From: Rhynchopus sp. YZ270_cl-10
Taxonomy: Eukaryota; Euglenozoa; Diplonemea; Diplonemida; Diplonemidae
Direction: 5' to 3'
Assembly: GCA_964035575.1 (NCBI GenBank)
Contig: OZ037901.1
Coordinates: 992,001-1,056,000, forward strand
DNA length: 64,000 nt
In this document: positions 11,233 through 21,445 of the stretch, piece by piece
Layout of the letters: every line of letters starts with the position of its first letter
Numbering within the stretch: the stretch's first letter is position 1
Made by a program: the position numbers and the translations under genes
The notes under the pieces: model-generated
What the model saw: the letters and a program-made list of their open reading frames with translations, nothing else
Told to the model about the DNA's origin: nothing
The model's database searches: none

Positions 11233-12627
11233 ATGTTTGCCACGACCCGCTCCCTCTACAGCAGTCACGCTGCACGCGCTGGGGTCGCTTTCATTACGGA
11301 CGTCGAAGGCAATGCAGAGTACTTCTGGCGCTGTGTCTCCGTCAGCCCTGTCTTAACCCGCACCCCTGAAGGAATCGATTTTGTTGTCCCCAACGGGAAC
11401 AGCCAATTTGTCTACGGTGGGGACTGCTGTGACAAAGGACACTCTGATTTGCGTTTTACCGAATCCCTCCTGGACTTTAAACGACGGTATGGGGACCGCG
11501 TGCACCTCATCATTGGCAACCGTGATAGTAACAAAATGAGATTAACCAGCGAGCTTGCTCCAGAATGCGTTATTGGAGACAACGACAGCGAAACAGAAGC
11601 GCCAAGGTGGGCCGTCGGTATGACAGCTACCACTATGTGGGCGAATTGGGCGAAGCAACACGGAGGAGGGCGTGCGTCAAAGCTTCGGTGGCTTCTCAAG
11701 CATACCATGGGAACTCCAGACGGGTTCGAACTCCGTCGACGCGAATTAAAGGAAATGGGAGAACCATCGGACGACGACTCTGTTGTCAACTCGTATCTCA
11801 CCTCGCTCGCAGACGGTGGGTGTGTACGACGCTACCTAGAAGAAGGCACGCTCGCAACGTGCATCGGGGATACTCTCTTTGTGCACGGTGGTCTTACCAA
11901 GGATAACATCGGGTTTGTGCCTTCCCCGCACGTTGACCTAGACTTTCTTATTCAAAATGATGGAAAAGAAATTCCGGGAAGCCGTACCGAGCATCTCCCC
12001 GAATGGATCGAACGGCTGTCGCAATTCAAAAACCGGCATCTCAAGGAGTGGATTGCGCGGCCGCAATGGGTTTCGAATGGAGGGGTGCGCGAGAGGGGCG
12101 GGAGTGGGCTCATTACGTATGGATACAACAGCTGGATGAAGGGGCACACCGTGATGACAGAAAGCTTTATTGGGAGAAATGGCGAGCCTCGGCGGCCTGC
12201 GGATGAAGTAGTTGCCTTTTTGAAGGCAAATGGTGTGTCGCGGGTAGTAGTAGGGCACCAACCGCATGGTGAATCCCCTGGCGTCATTCGGCACGATGGC
12301 GTTACCATCATCTTCGCGGACACCTCATTCAGCGACACCACTGCAAACGACAACCGTGGCGCCGTGCACGCAAGCGTCACCATCACACCAGAAGACACCG
12401 CCTTCTCCGGCACGCTCCGTGACGGCACGCAATACACCTACAACCTCAAGGAGCATCCTCTCGTGGGCAACCCGGTTGTCCACAGAGGCGAGCGTTTTTG
12501 GTGCAAGGCTGCAACCGGCAAGGGTGGAGAGGGGGAGTACCTACTGACCCGTGCTTGTCCGAATGATCGTTTCCGTCTTCTTGATGAGCGCGTGAATGCC
12601 ATGCATTTAGAGGTGGCCAAGCTGTGA
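11233..12627 (+). CDS. Calcineurin-like metallophosphoesterase
   Basis: A single exon of 464 aa. The metallophosphoesterase signature is visible in order: DVEGN (23-27), GGDCCDKG (62-69), GNRD (95-98), VHGG (217-220) and GHQPHG (341-346). These supply the metal-binding Asp, Asn and His residues of this superfamily, so the protein should be a metal-dependent phosphatase. The inserts between the motifs are long, which sets it apart from PP1/PP2A/PP5-type enzymes, and the substrate cannot be told from sequence. The first 12 residues (MFATTRSLYSSH) are basic and hydroxylated and could be a mitochondrial presequence. It is intronless. The start is the first ATG after AG at 11223-11224. Confidence 0.85.
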   Translation: MFATTRSLYSSHAARAGVAFITDVEGNAEYFWRCVSVSPVLTRTPEGIDFVVPNGNSQFVYGGDCCDKGHSDLRFTESLLDFKRRYGDRVHLIIGNRDSNKMRLTSELAPECVIGDNDSETEAPRWAVGMTATTMWANWAKQHGGGRASKLRWLLKHTMGTPDGFELRRRELKEMGEPSDDDSVVNSYLTSLADGGCVRRYLEEGTLATCIGDTLFVHGGLTKDNIGFVPSPHVDLDFLIQNDGKEIPGSRTEHLPEWIERLSQFKNRHLKEWIARPQWVSNGGVRERGGSGLITYGYNSWMKGHTVMTESFIGRNGEPRRPADEVVAFLKANGVSRVVVGHQPHGESPGVIRHDGVTIIFADTSFSDTTANDNRGAVHASVTITPEDTAFSGTLRDGTQYTYNLKEHPLVGNPVVHRGERFWCKAATGKGGEGEYLLTRACPNDRFRLLDERVNAMHLEVAKL

Positions 12628-15020
12628 ACGGGAGGAGAAGAAGAAAAAAGTCTGCAAAACACTCCAAAAAAATAGTTGTTTTTTGGCCTCAAAGAGGTTT
12701 CCTCTTGCCAGGTAGTCAGTGGGAGCGTATTGCAGTAAAAATATCACCACAGAATATTTATTACACACTTTACGCACAAAACAAAGCCCCCCCTGCGTCC
12801 ACCCGATGAACGGTGAGGCGCTTTTCACTTTCAACTTCTCTTTTTTTTTTTAACGATCGGGTTGTTGTGGGCAGAGGTGTTTTTTGTATCTTTGCGTCTG
12901 TTGTCATGCGGGCTGATGCTCGCACCACCAAGGTGACTGCTCTAGAGAGCTTCTAACTGCTTTGTCTCTATTCTCTTCTTCCACCCCACCTCCAAATACA
13001 ATGTGATGTCCCCTTGGGAACTTGAGGGATTTTTTTTTTTTTGATAAAACAACTTGTTACAACAGGGAAATAGCTTGGGTACTTTTGCTGGTTTCAAAAC
13101 CAGAACGAGCTGGTTTACTGGTTTGGGGAAAAATAAAAAAAAAAAGTGGGATTCGGGATTCAGTTTTTCGCCTCCCCCGCACCACTTTCCCACTCACAGA
13201 AGAAAGCCTCACACGTAAGCGAACCCCTAAAAAGGGTTCATTAAGTGACTCTGTGGTGTAAAAAGCTGCATGTTTTGCACTATGCCCTAATTTTTTTTTC
13301 GCCTGCGGCGCCACTTTATATTAATTTTTTGCTCCGCAAAAAGTAGAGGTTACAATGTCTTCGGGAATCCCCTTGCATTTTGCAGCCGCAAATGCAACTT
13401 GACCAAAGATGCAAAAAGTTGACCATTTCTTCAAAATGACCCACCGTTGCAACGGCCCCTGCTTCTGGAAGACGTATTGACTTCGTACGGTTAGTGGAAG
13501 GTGCAAGACCAAGCGCCGTAAACACAGGATTATATTCCATTTTCTTTGTTGTCTCGCAAAATTTACCCTTTGCCTCTCCACTTAGTGGTTGGCAGGGAGG
13601 CGCGCGCGAAGCGCGCGACGACCGCTTTCAACCGGGGAAAAAAATTTTCTAAACCAGCAAACCAGCAACATTTGAAAAGTGCACCTTTCAAGCTACTACC
13701 CTGAACTTGTTGTCAAATTCTAAAAAAGATCGGACGCAGCGCTGCGGGTCAAAAACGTATTTGAAAAACCGAAGCTTTTGAGTACTCAATTAACCACAAC
13801 AGTACTTCAGCTTAACACATTTTTTTTTCACCTTTGGGTAAATTGCGATAACACGTATACTTTTTTTTTCGATTTGCGATAACACGTACACAAAAAGTAT
13901 ACGTGTTATCGCAAAAAAGTGTACGTGTTTTCGCGAACAAAAACGTACGTGTTTTCCCAGGTACCCAGGTACACGGTACACTGGTGTACAAGGAAAAAAG
14001 TCGTGAAAGAGCAACCACAGCTCCACATGACAAACACAAAAGTGTCCAGTCACGTGGGGCATTCATGCACTGAGGAGATAATGATCCAACAATTTACAAG
14101 AAAGATTACTTAACCTACTGCTGGAAATTGCCAGGTCGTAGTAACACACAAAGTGTGCCTCCGTTCGGGAATACCGGATATTCTAGAGACCAAAAAGGCC
14201 TCTTCCGCTAGTCAAGGTATAACCGAATGAACGGCCCAAGACCCCCGTGGAGAAGTTAAATGTTGTAATGCTATCAAGTAGAAACTGCGACCACTGTCTT
14301 ACCCTCCTCAATGCATGGTGGAAGATGTCTTTCACAACAAATATCCTGTACCCAGGTACCCATATTCCCAGACCCACGCAGTACCACGTCGCAGTACTAC
14401 GCAAAATTTACCACCAGACCCTGTATTCGTGCACCTTAAGTACGTAAGTCTGGTTCCCAGACCCATGCAGTGGCACATGACCGCAAGTGTGAGTGACCCA
14501 CACAGAGGGATACGCAAAATTTACCACCAGACCCTGTCTTCTGAATGTCACACGTACATTTTTTTGAACACTTTTCGCGATAACACGTACATATTTCGCT
14601 AAAAAAACGGGGTGCTCGCAACCGCGTTCTAGACCCCCACAGATGCTCAAAAGTGCCAAATTTTGCTTTGAATGGCCTCAAATCGTCGAAATTAGCCCTT
14701 TATGGGGGTCCCAAAAAAAAAATTCGAGGGTCTAGGTATGGAGAGCGAGCACCTTAGAAGGAGAAAACACGTACATTTTTTTTGACCACTTTTCGCGATA
14801 ACACGTATACTTTTTGTGTACGTGTTATCGCAAATGGAAACAAAAAGTATACGTGTTATCGCAATTTGCCCTTCACCTTTTTGTTTTCCGGCATTTGAGC
14901 GCACAAACAAAAGACCTGATATTTTCCCCCAACGTTTCCTTTCTTCTTTTCTTCTTTACTTCTTTTCTACGCAATAAACCCATTTCAGATGTCTCATGAA
15001 ATTGATATATTGTTCCTAAC
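12628..15020 (+). other. Intergenic spacer with a large TIR element
   Basis: No host gene is seen. The spacer holds a family-D element (about 12806-12850), a relic stretch at 13290-13600 that starts with TTCGCCTGCGGCGCC (shared with 36908 and 46575) and has weak minus-strand coding character, a GCGCGCGAAGCGCGC palindrome near 13600, and the MULE-like element at 13836-14871. The next gene's likely acceptor is the AG at 14987-14988. Confidence 0.6.
13836..14871. mobile_element. Non-autonomous TIR element with 9-bp target duplication (MULE-like)
   Basis: The ends are GGGTAAATTGCGATAACACG... and its inverse, ending ...CGCAATTTGCCC. The inverted repeats run about 30 bp, with further inverted GATAACACGTAYAC copies inside. 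Both flanks read TTCACCTTT (13827-13835 and 14872-14880), a perfect 9-bp target duplication. That length suits Mutator-like elements, which is inference. The interior has two direct repeats with TTTACCACCAGACCCTGT (near 14410 and 14520) and a segment related to 35925-36020. No transposase is present. Confidence 0.8.
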
Positions 15021-15027
15021 ATGCTGA
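14989..15027 (+). promoter_or_regulatory. Upstream ORF overlapping the next start codon
   Basis: If the AG at 14987-14988 is the trans-splice site, the mature mRNA begins with ATG at once. This opens a 12-codon frame (MSHEIDILFLTC, then TGA at 15025-15027) that overlaps the ATG at 15021 in another frame. Such an arrangement would lower translation of the main frame unless leaky scanning occurs. It depends on the splice site being used. Confidence 0.4.
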
Positions 15028-16703
15028 CTCTAACGTATACACCTGATGCGGATGTAAAGGTTTCTGTTGGCTACTCTTGCGACGAAGGCTGCGTATCACA
15101 GGCACGTATTAAAGGGCAAACCGTTGATTTGAGTGGCGTTCCGTACAGCTCCACCTCTGTTTTTATAGAGGAGTATAAAAACGACGACGACGCAACCGGT
15201 AGCACAGATTTGCTTACGTATGGAGACACAGTGATAAATGCTCTGGAAGGCCAGCATCGTACAGAAAACGAGATTGCTTCTCTCGAGGTGGGCTCGCCGT
15301 CTTCACCGCCAGGGTCCGCGAGGGGATCACAACTCCGGAAATTTCCAGAGACCCCCTCTCTCGGGGAAGCATTACGGTGCTATGTAGGGGCGGCGACGAA
15401 TGGACGCTGGGTGGCTGTGGTGCTTACCCCAGCTTCTGGGAAAACAACGGAAAATAATACGACAAAATGCTGCTATGCTCCGGTTACTCCGGTGGATTTT
15501 GGGGCTAATTCTGGGGTGAATCGGGGGTTTACGCAAAGGGTATGGGATGCGTCTTGGCAGGAGTTGGCTAGGGCAAAACCTAGTGAAAAATGTGAAAGTG
15601 ATGTTGCGGAAGGACCGGAGGTGTATCGAATAGAGGACCCAGAGAGGAGGTTACAGTGGTGTCATGAATCGCATCTGATGGGGTTGTATGAGACGCAGCT
15701 TGGTATCTATGAAGCGAAGCTGCGTGAGGTGGAGAGGGAACAAAGCTCCGCCAACTTCGTCAGCGCAGTGGCAGCAAACCGTGGTGCGCAGCATGGGGGA
15801 GGTGTCCGCGCCAACTACTCCGCAAAGCTTCGGCAAAGGGTAGGGCATATGAAAACGCAGGGAAAACTGCTTGCAATAGAACGACCCACACCACCACCAT
15901 CTGTCCGCCTCAATGATTGTCCACCTGCCACGACAAAAATCGGTGGTGGTGGGGCAAGGCTTACGGCAATGGAGGAATATCTTCAGGGAAAGGCGGAGCC
16001 CTCTGGAGCAGGGCATCATTCTCCAGGTAGGTCTGCGCCGTATTGTGTTGAGGATGTGTTTATTAAGCAGATTGCTGCAGCGATGGAGGAGGAGCTGGTG
16101 TCTGCAGTGCCGGCCCCGCCACAGCCGGTTCTCTCACCGTTGGTTGCGTCGCCGACTATGAGACGGAGTTCTTCCCGCAAAATTAGTGTCGAAGGAGGAG
16201 GGTTTGCGAGGGCAGAGGTAGCATCAGCTGCAGCTGCAGCTCCAGCCGCAAAACCAACGCATGACTTTTGCGTGCTAATTGGCTCGCTTGGATCGGCCTG
16301 TTACTATTCTTGCACCACACCGGAGACGGTGTTTAGATTAGAGCCTGGTGGGTATTCTGTGGGGGTGGTGAGCGAAGGGGGGCCAGGTTCGTTGCGGTCA
16401 ATGGATTTGCTGGGTGGGAGTGGTGGTGGTGGTGGTGGTGATGTTGGGCAGGTGGCGAGGGAGACGGCGGAGGCGATGGTGAAGTTGTGTGGGGGGAAGG
16501 GTGGTGGTGGTGGTGGTGTGCTCTGTGGCGCCGGGATAGCATTAGCAGAAACCAGCACCCACATCGAACACCACGTCTGCGAGGCGGGGGAGGTCCGCCA
16601 GGCCGTCTCCTACTGTCTCAGCGCAACCCCGCTCCCAGTCGTCGAAAAGGGTGAGACCAAAACACGAACCACCCGACGCAAGAAGGTGCCCGCAAGACGG
16701 TGA
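15021..16703 (+). CDS. Uncharacterised 560-residue protein
   Basis: A single exon of 560 aa with GC-rich codon use like its neighbours. No known domain is recognised. The N-terminus (LTYTPDADVKVSVGYSCDEG) is strand-rich. A middle segment (about 205-250: RRLQWCHESHLMGLYETQL then YEAKLREVEREQ) is charged and helical, possibly a short coiled coil. Then come low-complexity Ala/Pro/Ser stretches, SRKISVEGG, and a C-terminal region with two Gly runs (GGSGGGGGGD and GGKGGGGGG) and a Lys/Arg-rich end (TRRKKVPARR). There is no signal peptide or membrane helix. The function is unknown. Confidence 0.7.
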   Translation: MLTLTYTPDADVKVSVGYSCDEGCVSQARIKGQTVDLSGVPYSSTSVFIEEYKNDDDATGSTDLLTYGDTVINALEGQHRTENEIASLEVGSPSSPPGSARGSQLRKFPETPSLGEALRCYVGAATNGRWVAVVLTPASGKTTENNTTKCCYAPVTPVDFGANSGVNRGFTQRVWDASWQELARAKPSEKCESDVAEGPEVYRIEDPERRLQWCHESHLMGLYETQLGIYEAKLREVEREQSSANFVSAVAANRGAQHGGGVRANYSAKLRQRVGHMKTQGKLLAIERPTPPPSVRLNDCPPATTKIGGGGARLTAMEEYLQGKAEPSGAGHHSPGRSAPYCVEDVFIKQIAAAMEEELVSAVPAPPQPVLSPLVASPTMRRSSSRKISVEGGGFARAEVASAAAAAPAAKPTHDFCVLIGSLGSACYYSCTTPETVFRLEPGGYSVGVVSEGGPGSLRSMDLLGGSGGGGGGDVGQVARETAEAMVKLCGGKGGGGGGVLCGAGIALAETSTHIEHHVCEAGEVRQAVSYCLSATPLPVVEKGETKTRTTRRKKVPARR

Positions 16704-16959
16704 TTTTTTTTGCCGTTATTTTTAACCAGTTTAATTTACACAAAATAGTGGAGTCTGTGTGGCAGATTAAAAAAAGGTGGGCGAAGTTTTTTTTTTGACG
16801 GAGTGCATTTTAGTTAACGAAATAGAAGGTAGATGATTTTCGATTTGACCCTGGTACAGTCGTGAGAGGGTTTTATAGTTTACGTCAGGACTGCTATTGG
16901 TTAAAACACACACCACATTCAGGGACAACCAACAAAACACACAAAAAAAAAGTTGTAAA

Positions 16960-17498
16960 ATGGGAGCCAGCGTGTCCTCCACACAGTTCGGAACTGTGAC
17001 CAACCTGAACCAGCAGGCCACCAGCAGCACGTTCCTCTCGTCAGTCACTAAATTCAGAATGAACGCGAAGCGCAGAGGTTTCATGGGACTGACCAACGGC
17101 ATGAGCGGACACGCCGCGTTCGTCCCGACCCCATTCTTCATGGTGGCGCTCATCTTCTCGTGCTACTTCTTCTCCCCCATCTCGAACTCCAAGCTTGTGT
17201 GGGACGAGCAGGCACGCACCATCGACAAGAGACACGGATGGGAGCAGTTCAAGGACTACTCCCTCGCAGACCAGGCACGTGTTCTGGGCTACATCAGGTC
17301 CGAGCAGCGCCTGGGAGGGTATGTCCACACAGCACGCACAACAACGGTGTTCGATGCTTTCATTGTTTCCTTTTACCAGAATTACTATTCCATTTCTCAC
17401 ATTACCTTTTTTCTCCCCACAGAGCGCTCCTCGAGCCCATGCGTTTCTCGCCCGACTTCAGAGCGACCATGGTCGGAAACCAGGCCGTCCTCCAGTAA
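16960..17498 (+). CDS. Small single-helix membrane protein with N-myristoylation-like start
   Basis: Exons are 16960-17318 and 17423-17498 (phase 2 intron of 104 bp, GTATGT...CCCCACAG), giving 144 aa. Residues 2-6 are GASVS, matching the G-x-x-x-S/T pattern of N-myristoylated proteins. A single hydrophobic helix (PFFMVALIFSCYFFSP, about 60-76) follows a basic stretch (KFRMNAKRRGF), and the rest is a soluble tail ending GNQAVLQ. Codon use is strongly GC-biased, as in the ATP synthase gene, which suggests high expression. It could be a lineage-specific subunit of a mitochondrial inner-membrane complex or a myristoylated membrane protein; the sequence alone does not decide. The likely trans-splice AG is at 16921-16922. 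Confidence 0.75.
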
Positions 17499-19005
17499 GT
17501 CCGCGGTGTTGCGAAGGGAGGGGGGGGAGAGAGAGGGTGGGGATGAGTGGGGGGGGGTGTGTGTGCAGGGAAGCTTATTGGCTTCGATCCAAGATGTGTA
17601 AAAGAAAACGATGCGGTTTTTTTTTTTTTGTTCCAGCGAATTGGTGGGGGTTTATTTTTTTCCCTCCCTTTTTGGCCCACCAGTGGAAAATTTGGATAGG
17701 GGAGGCGAGATATAGGGGAGTTAAGGGGAGGGCAAAAAAGCAAGGAGAGATATTGAACAAAAAAAAATTTTTTTGTTCTGCTCTCTGTTTTTTTTTTGTA
17801 ATTCGTCGATCGAAACCAACAAAAAAAAATGTGATGATAGACGGAAAAATTGGAGAGACACAAATTTTCAAAAAAAAAAAAAACAAAACAACTATGGGGG
17901 CAAAAAAATGAGTCACAAAAAGGGGAGGGAAATGGGGGATGTTGCAAGAAAAAAAAAAGATTATTGTGTAGATCCCCGCTCTGAACGGCAGCTACACTAA
18001 ACGAAAACAGATTATCACCAAAAATGGATGTAAATAATTGATAATATTTCACAAAGAGAAAAAAGGCGGTACACCTTTCGCTACAAACAAAAAAAGGCTA
18101 AGAAAAAAATGCAACAAGAAGGGGAAGAGGAATGCTTTAAAATGGGTGGGGGGGAAAGGTGTTTAGAAAGCATGCAGAGGGTGTCAGAGAAGGAAAAAAA
18201 AAAGGGGTCTTTTTTTCTCTGGAAGCGAAAAATGTTTTTAATCCACAACTCATGCGTTCTCTTCCTGAGAAGAAGTTGCCATTCTGTGAACCCATCTTCC
18301 TCAACTCAAAAGCTTCGGATGGGTGTTACATTGGCAGGGGGCAGGCGTAGAAGTTGAAGTGATCTAGGGTCGCAAGAACTGAGCGCTCGATAAGAGCAGC
18401 GCAAAGCTTAGGGTGTGTATCTCAGATTAGTTTACGTAGGGTGGGCACCTGACATAGCGACCTTTAACTACCCGTCTTGAAACACGGACCAAGGAGTCTA
18501 ACACGTGTGCAAGGCTTAGGGTGTCAAACCCATAAGTCGCACTGAAAGGGAGATGTGCCAATCCTTGAGGACGCAGCACAGCCCGATCCTGATTTACTAA
18601 CGTCGACCTCATACCCGAATCACCTCCTGTATCAGATACTGCATACACTGCTGTCGCCAGAAAAAAAACCCCTCTTCATATTTTTTTCTGACACATCCTT
18701 TTGGTATGTTTGGCTTATTTTAGCCGTTGTCTTTCCCATGACGGGGCCTGACTTTGCCCCACTCCAATCTATGTCCACTACCTTGCTGCATGAAGAGAAA
18801 CCTGTCCGACGTTAAGACCATAATGTCTGCGTCGGAGGCCTAACCATTTCCCCCCTCCGATTTCAATAGTAGCGCCCGGAAGTTAAAAATAAAAATCTAA
18901 AAAGCAAAAAGGGTCCGTATGAGGGCCCTCTCAAATGCTTTCAATTCAACTAAAAGTTTTTGAATCTAATAATAGCATTTTTCGCAGTAAATACACAAAA
19001 AAAAA
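17499..19005 (+). other. Intergenic spacer with an LSU rRNA fragment
   Basis: Apart from the rRNA piece (18460-18600) and possible weaker rRNA-like sequence just upstream (18330-18400, GGCAGGCGTAGAAG), the spacer is A/T/G homopolymer-rich with no supported gene. AG at 18986-18987 is the likely acceptor for the next gene. Confidence 0.6.
18460..18600 (+). pseudogene. Fragment of large-subunit (28S) rRNA, sense orientation
   Basis: Contains CCCGTCTTGAAACACGGACC followed directly by AAGGAGTCTAACA, then GGGTGTCAAACCCATAAG, ACTGAAAGGGA and CGATCCTGAT. These are the near-universal landmarks of LSU rRNA domain II in the correct order. The homology begins and ends abruptly in spacer DNA, so this is a dispersed piece and not a complete gene. 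Whether it is transcribed as an rRNA fragment cannot be told here. Confidence 0.85.
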
Positions 19006-20339
19006 ATGATTGAGGAACGGATCAAGATTCTTGTGGTGGGGCCCTCCCGATCGGGGAAGACATGTCTTGTGAACTATTTGTCGAACTACAAGAGCACGCC
19101 GACGACGCAGTACAAGGAGACGGTGGCGCTGCGACTCATGGACTTTGAGTCTGAAGGGAACCACTCTCTGCCGGGGCGGGCGATGCGGGTGGTGGTGGAG
19201 CTGTGGGATGTGAGCGGGAACCATGCGTATCAGGCGTGTTGGCCTGCTATTGCAAATGGCGCGCATGGGATCGTCTATGTATTTAACATTGAGCAGAAAA
19301 GCCAGCTGGCAGAGCTGGAACACTGGCATAAGACCTTCGCCACTGCGAACGGTGTGCTCGGTGCAAACACCCCACTCATACGCGATGAGTCGTCTCTCGT
19401 CTTCGCGCACCGCCTGACGCCACCCCAAGGTAACATCAAAGCGCAAAAGCCACGTCTCCCAGGAAAGCTCCAAGACATCCGTTGTGTCGCCTCCTCGCTT
19501 GACTACGCTGCAGAGACGAATTGGCGGGGCGAGTTTGATAAGTTGGTATGTAGTAACAAAGATATAAAAAGACCGGGTTTGGTGCTTCCCGGGGGGTGTG
19601 CATTTCACAAATTTTCACAAAATGTGACAAGTTTTCACAAATTTTCACAACACGAAAACCGCTACAAAATTGTGAAGGCTGGTGAAAAGTGGTGAAAAAT
19701 TGTGAAAAATTGTGAAAAATTGTGAAAAGTTGTGAATAGTTGTGAAAAGTTGTGAATTGATTTTTTTTTTTTGTGTGCTTTTTTTTTGGGCGGGGTGGTG
19801 ACCCACCCATTGAGGGGTACGCTGGGATTCACAAGATAGAACGTGATGTGGTGTACCTGTGTACCTGTGTACTGTGTGATGTGCGGAAATGACGAGAACT
19901 TGTCCATTTCGGCAAATTGACCCCACCACTGGCCGTACGGATTCCGGAAATGCAAATGCCGGCGTTTAAGAGCTTCACCAACGAGAGAAAAAAGGGTAGT
20001 GAAAAGTTGTGAATAGTTGTGAAAAGTTGTGAATTGAATTGAAAATTTGTGAAATGCATACCCCCCGGGAAGCACCAGGGTTGTATTTTTTTAAGGTGAC
20101 TAAGCACGAGAGGCTTAGGGTCATCTTATAAACTTTTCTTTTTTGTGGTTGCCCCACTGAAAATGTCATCATGATTGAAGGTGACGGTGAAGCGTAGAAT
20201 TGTGGTATATTTTTTGGATATCAAATCACCCACACATACACAGGTGTCGAACATCGTAATGTCGCAAAGGCAGGACGAAGAAAATGCGTTCTTGAATAGC
20301 GGAATGGACGGCCCCCTACCCGTAAGAACTTCACACTAG
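19006..20339 (+). CDS. IFT22: IFT22 / RABL5-type small GTPase of intraflagellar transport
   Basis: Exons are 19006-19545 and 20244-20339 (phase 0 intron of 698 bp), giving 211 aa. The P-loop GPSRSGKT is at 12-19. The switch II equivalent ELWDVSGN, then CWPAIANGAHGIVYVF and the later LVFAHRL, are the pattern of IFT22/RABL5, an IFT-B subunit acting in flagellum assembly. The C-terminal exon (VSNIVMSQRQDEENAFLNS) matches the Ser/Glu-rich IFT22 tail. As usual in this family, a classical NKxD motif is absent. The intron is enlarged by a 498-bp TIR element and a family-A hairpin element. Start: first ATG after AG at 18986-18987. Confidence 0.9.
19580..20077. mobile_element. Non-autonomous TIR element in the IFT22 intron, 5-bp duplication
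   Basis: The ends read TGGTGCTTCCCGGGGGGT... and the exact inverse with one mismatch, extending about 38 bp to the ATTTCACAAATTTTCA-type units. Both flanks are GGGTT (19575-19579 and 20078-20082). The subterminal part is an array of TTGTGAAAA units, some in inverse orientation. There is no coding sequence. It is the same architecture as 44717-45401. Confidence 0.85.
20095..20144 (+). repeat. Family-A hairpin element in the IFT22 intron
   Basis: GGTGA, then the stem-loop CTAAGC-ACGAGAG-GCTTAG, then GGTCATCTTATAAACTT and a T-rich tail. This is the consensus form of the family (see 46154, 48207 and 52080). Confidence 0.85.
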
Positions 20340-21445
20340 CCAAGGGGGTGAATGGAGGGGGGAATGAGTTGTGCGTGTTGTGGGGCAACGTGGGGGTGAC
20401 GCAAAACACCACCAACTAGAACACACAATTCAAAAAAAAAAACAAATAAAAAACAGACACACACAGTTTCCTAAGAGCCCAACGATGAAAAAATACACAC
20501 ACATACCCTTTCTTCCACCCTTTAACTTTTCTGTTGGACCCTATCATAAGGGCCTGTGTTCGCCATGATCTCCGTTCATCTGGCTGATGAGTGGAAGCGG
20601 GAGTACCACAATATCAGATGTAAACCACGAAATGGACTGTAGGACTGCATGGTTGGGGTGTCCACCCCCCGGTAGTTTGAGTACAGCCGGTCATCTATCA
20701 AGGTACACTGTTCACGAGAGGGCTTTGTAATTTCAAGTCAACTTTTTTTTTTTGATAGAAGTACTCATTTTCCTTCTAGCTGAGCTTAGTGTTGTGTGTG
20801 TCTTGTGTGTTCGCTGAAGCTCTTAGGGATTTTAATGGGGGGAAAAAGGGACCATTTTTTTCTCTTGGTCTTTCTCTTCTTCCCACATCCCCCACTCAAT
20901 ACGTTCCGTTAACAAAAAAACAAAAATCCACTCCGTTCTTTGTGGTATCCTCATCCCCCTCCCTCAACCCCTCATGATTCTGAGACACACACCCCAAAAA
21001 TAAAACCCTCTTAAAACCTTAAAATCTGAAAGAATAAAACAGTCCTCCCAGCTCCCCCCCCTCCATCTCAACTTTTTGCACACTCCTTCTAGCACTTCGA
21101 CCTCTTTTTTTTTATCTCTAAAAATCTTCTTCCGAATATCTCACAGCCCAGGGGGGGCTCATGAAAAAGCTCCAAATCTAATTCTGTAAATTCGAAGCGT
21201 TTCTTTGAATTTGATCAGACCGTCTACCTTTGTCTACTTTGTGTCTTCTTCCTGCTGTTCACAGGATTAAGAGGTTCTGCTACTGAGGGTGACGTTGGGT
21301 TCTTTTTTGCTTCCGCGGTGTTGGCTCTGGATTTCTTCAGTGAGTCTACTTCTCCGTCCCTTCAGTAACGTCTGCGCCCCGATCTGCATCTAATCTAGCC
21401 ACACCGCTTTGACACTGCCTCTCCTGCTGCCTTACCCAAACCCCT
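20340..21445 (+). other. Intergenic spacer with one family-B element
   Basis: The full-length family-B copy is at 20641-20755. The rest is pyrimidine-rich, A-rich or low-complexity DNA with no supported gene. Confidence 0.6.
20641..20755 (+). repeat. Family-B short element (full length)
   Basis: AGGACTGCATGGTTGGGG, TGTCCACCCC, GAGTACAGCCGGTCATC, AAGGTACACTGTTCACGAG, AGGGCTTTG, TTTCAAGTCAAC and a T run of 11. It is about 115 bp, the longest copy in the window. Confidence 0.8.

Noticed and set aside
20555-20640. Possible hammerhead ribozyme or C/D snoRNA (CTGATGAG word)
   Set aside because: No matching GAAA core, stems or D box in the right place.
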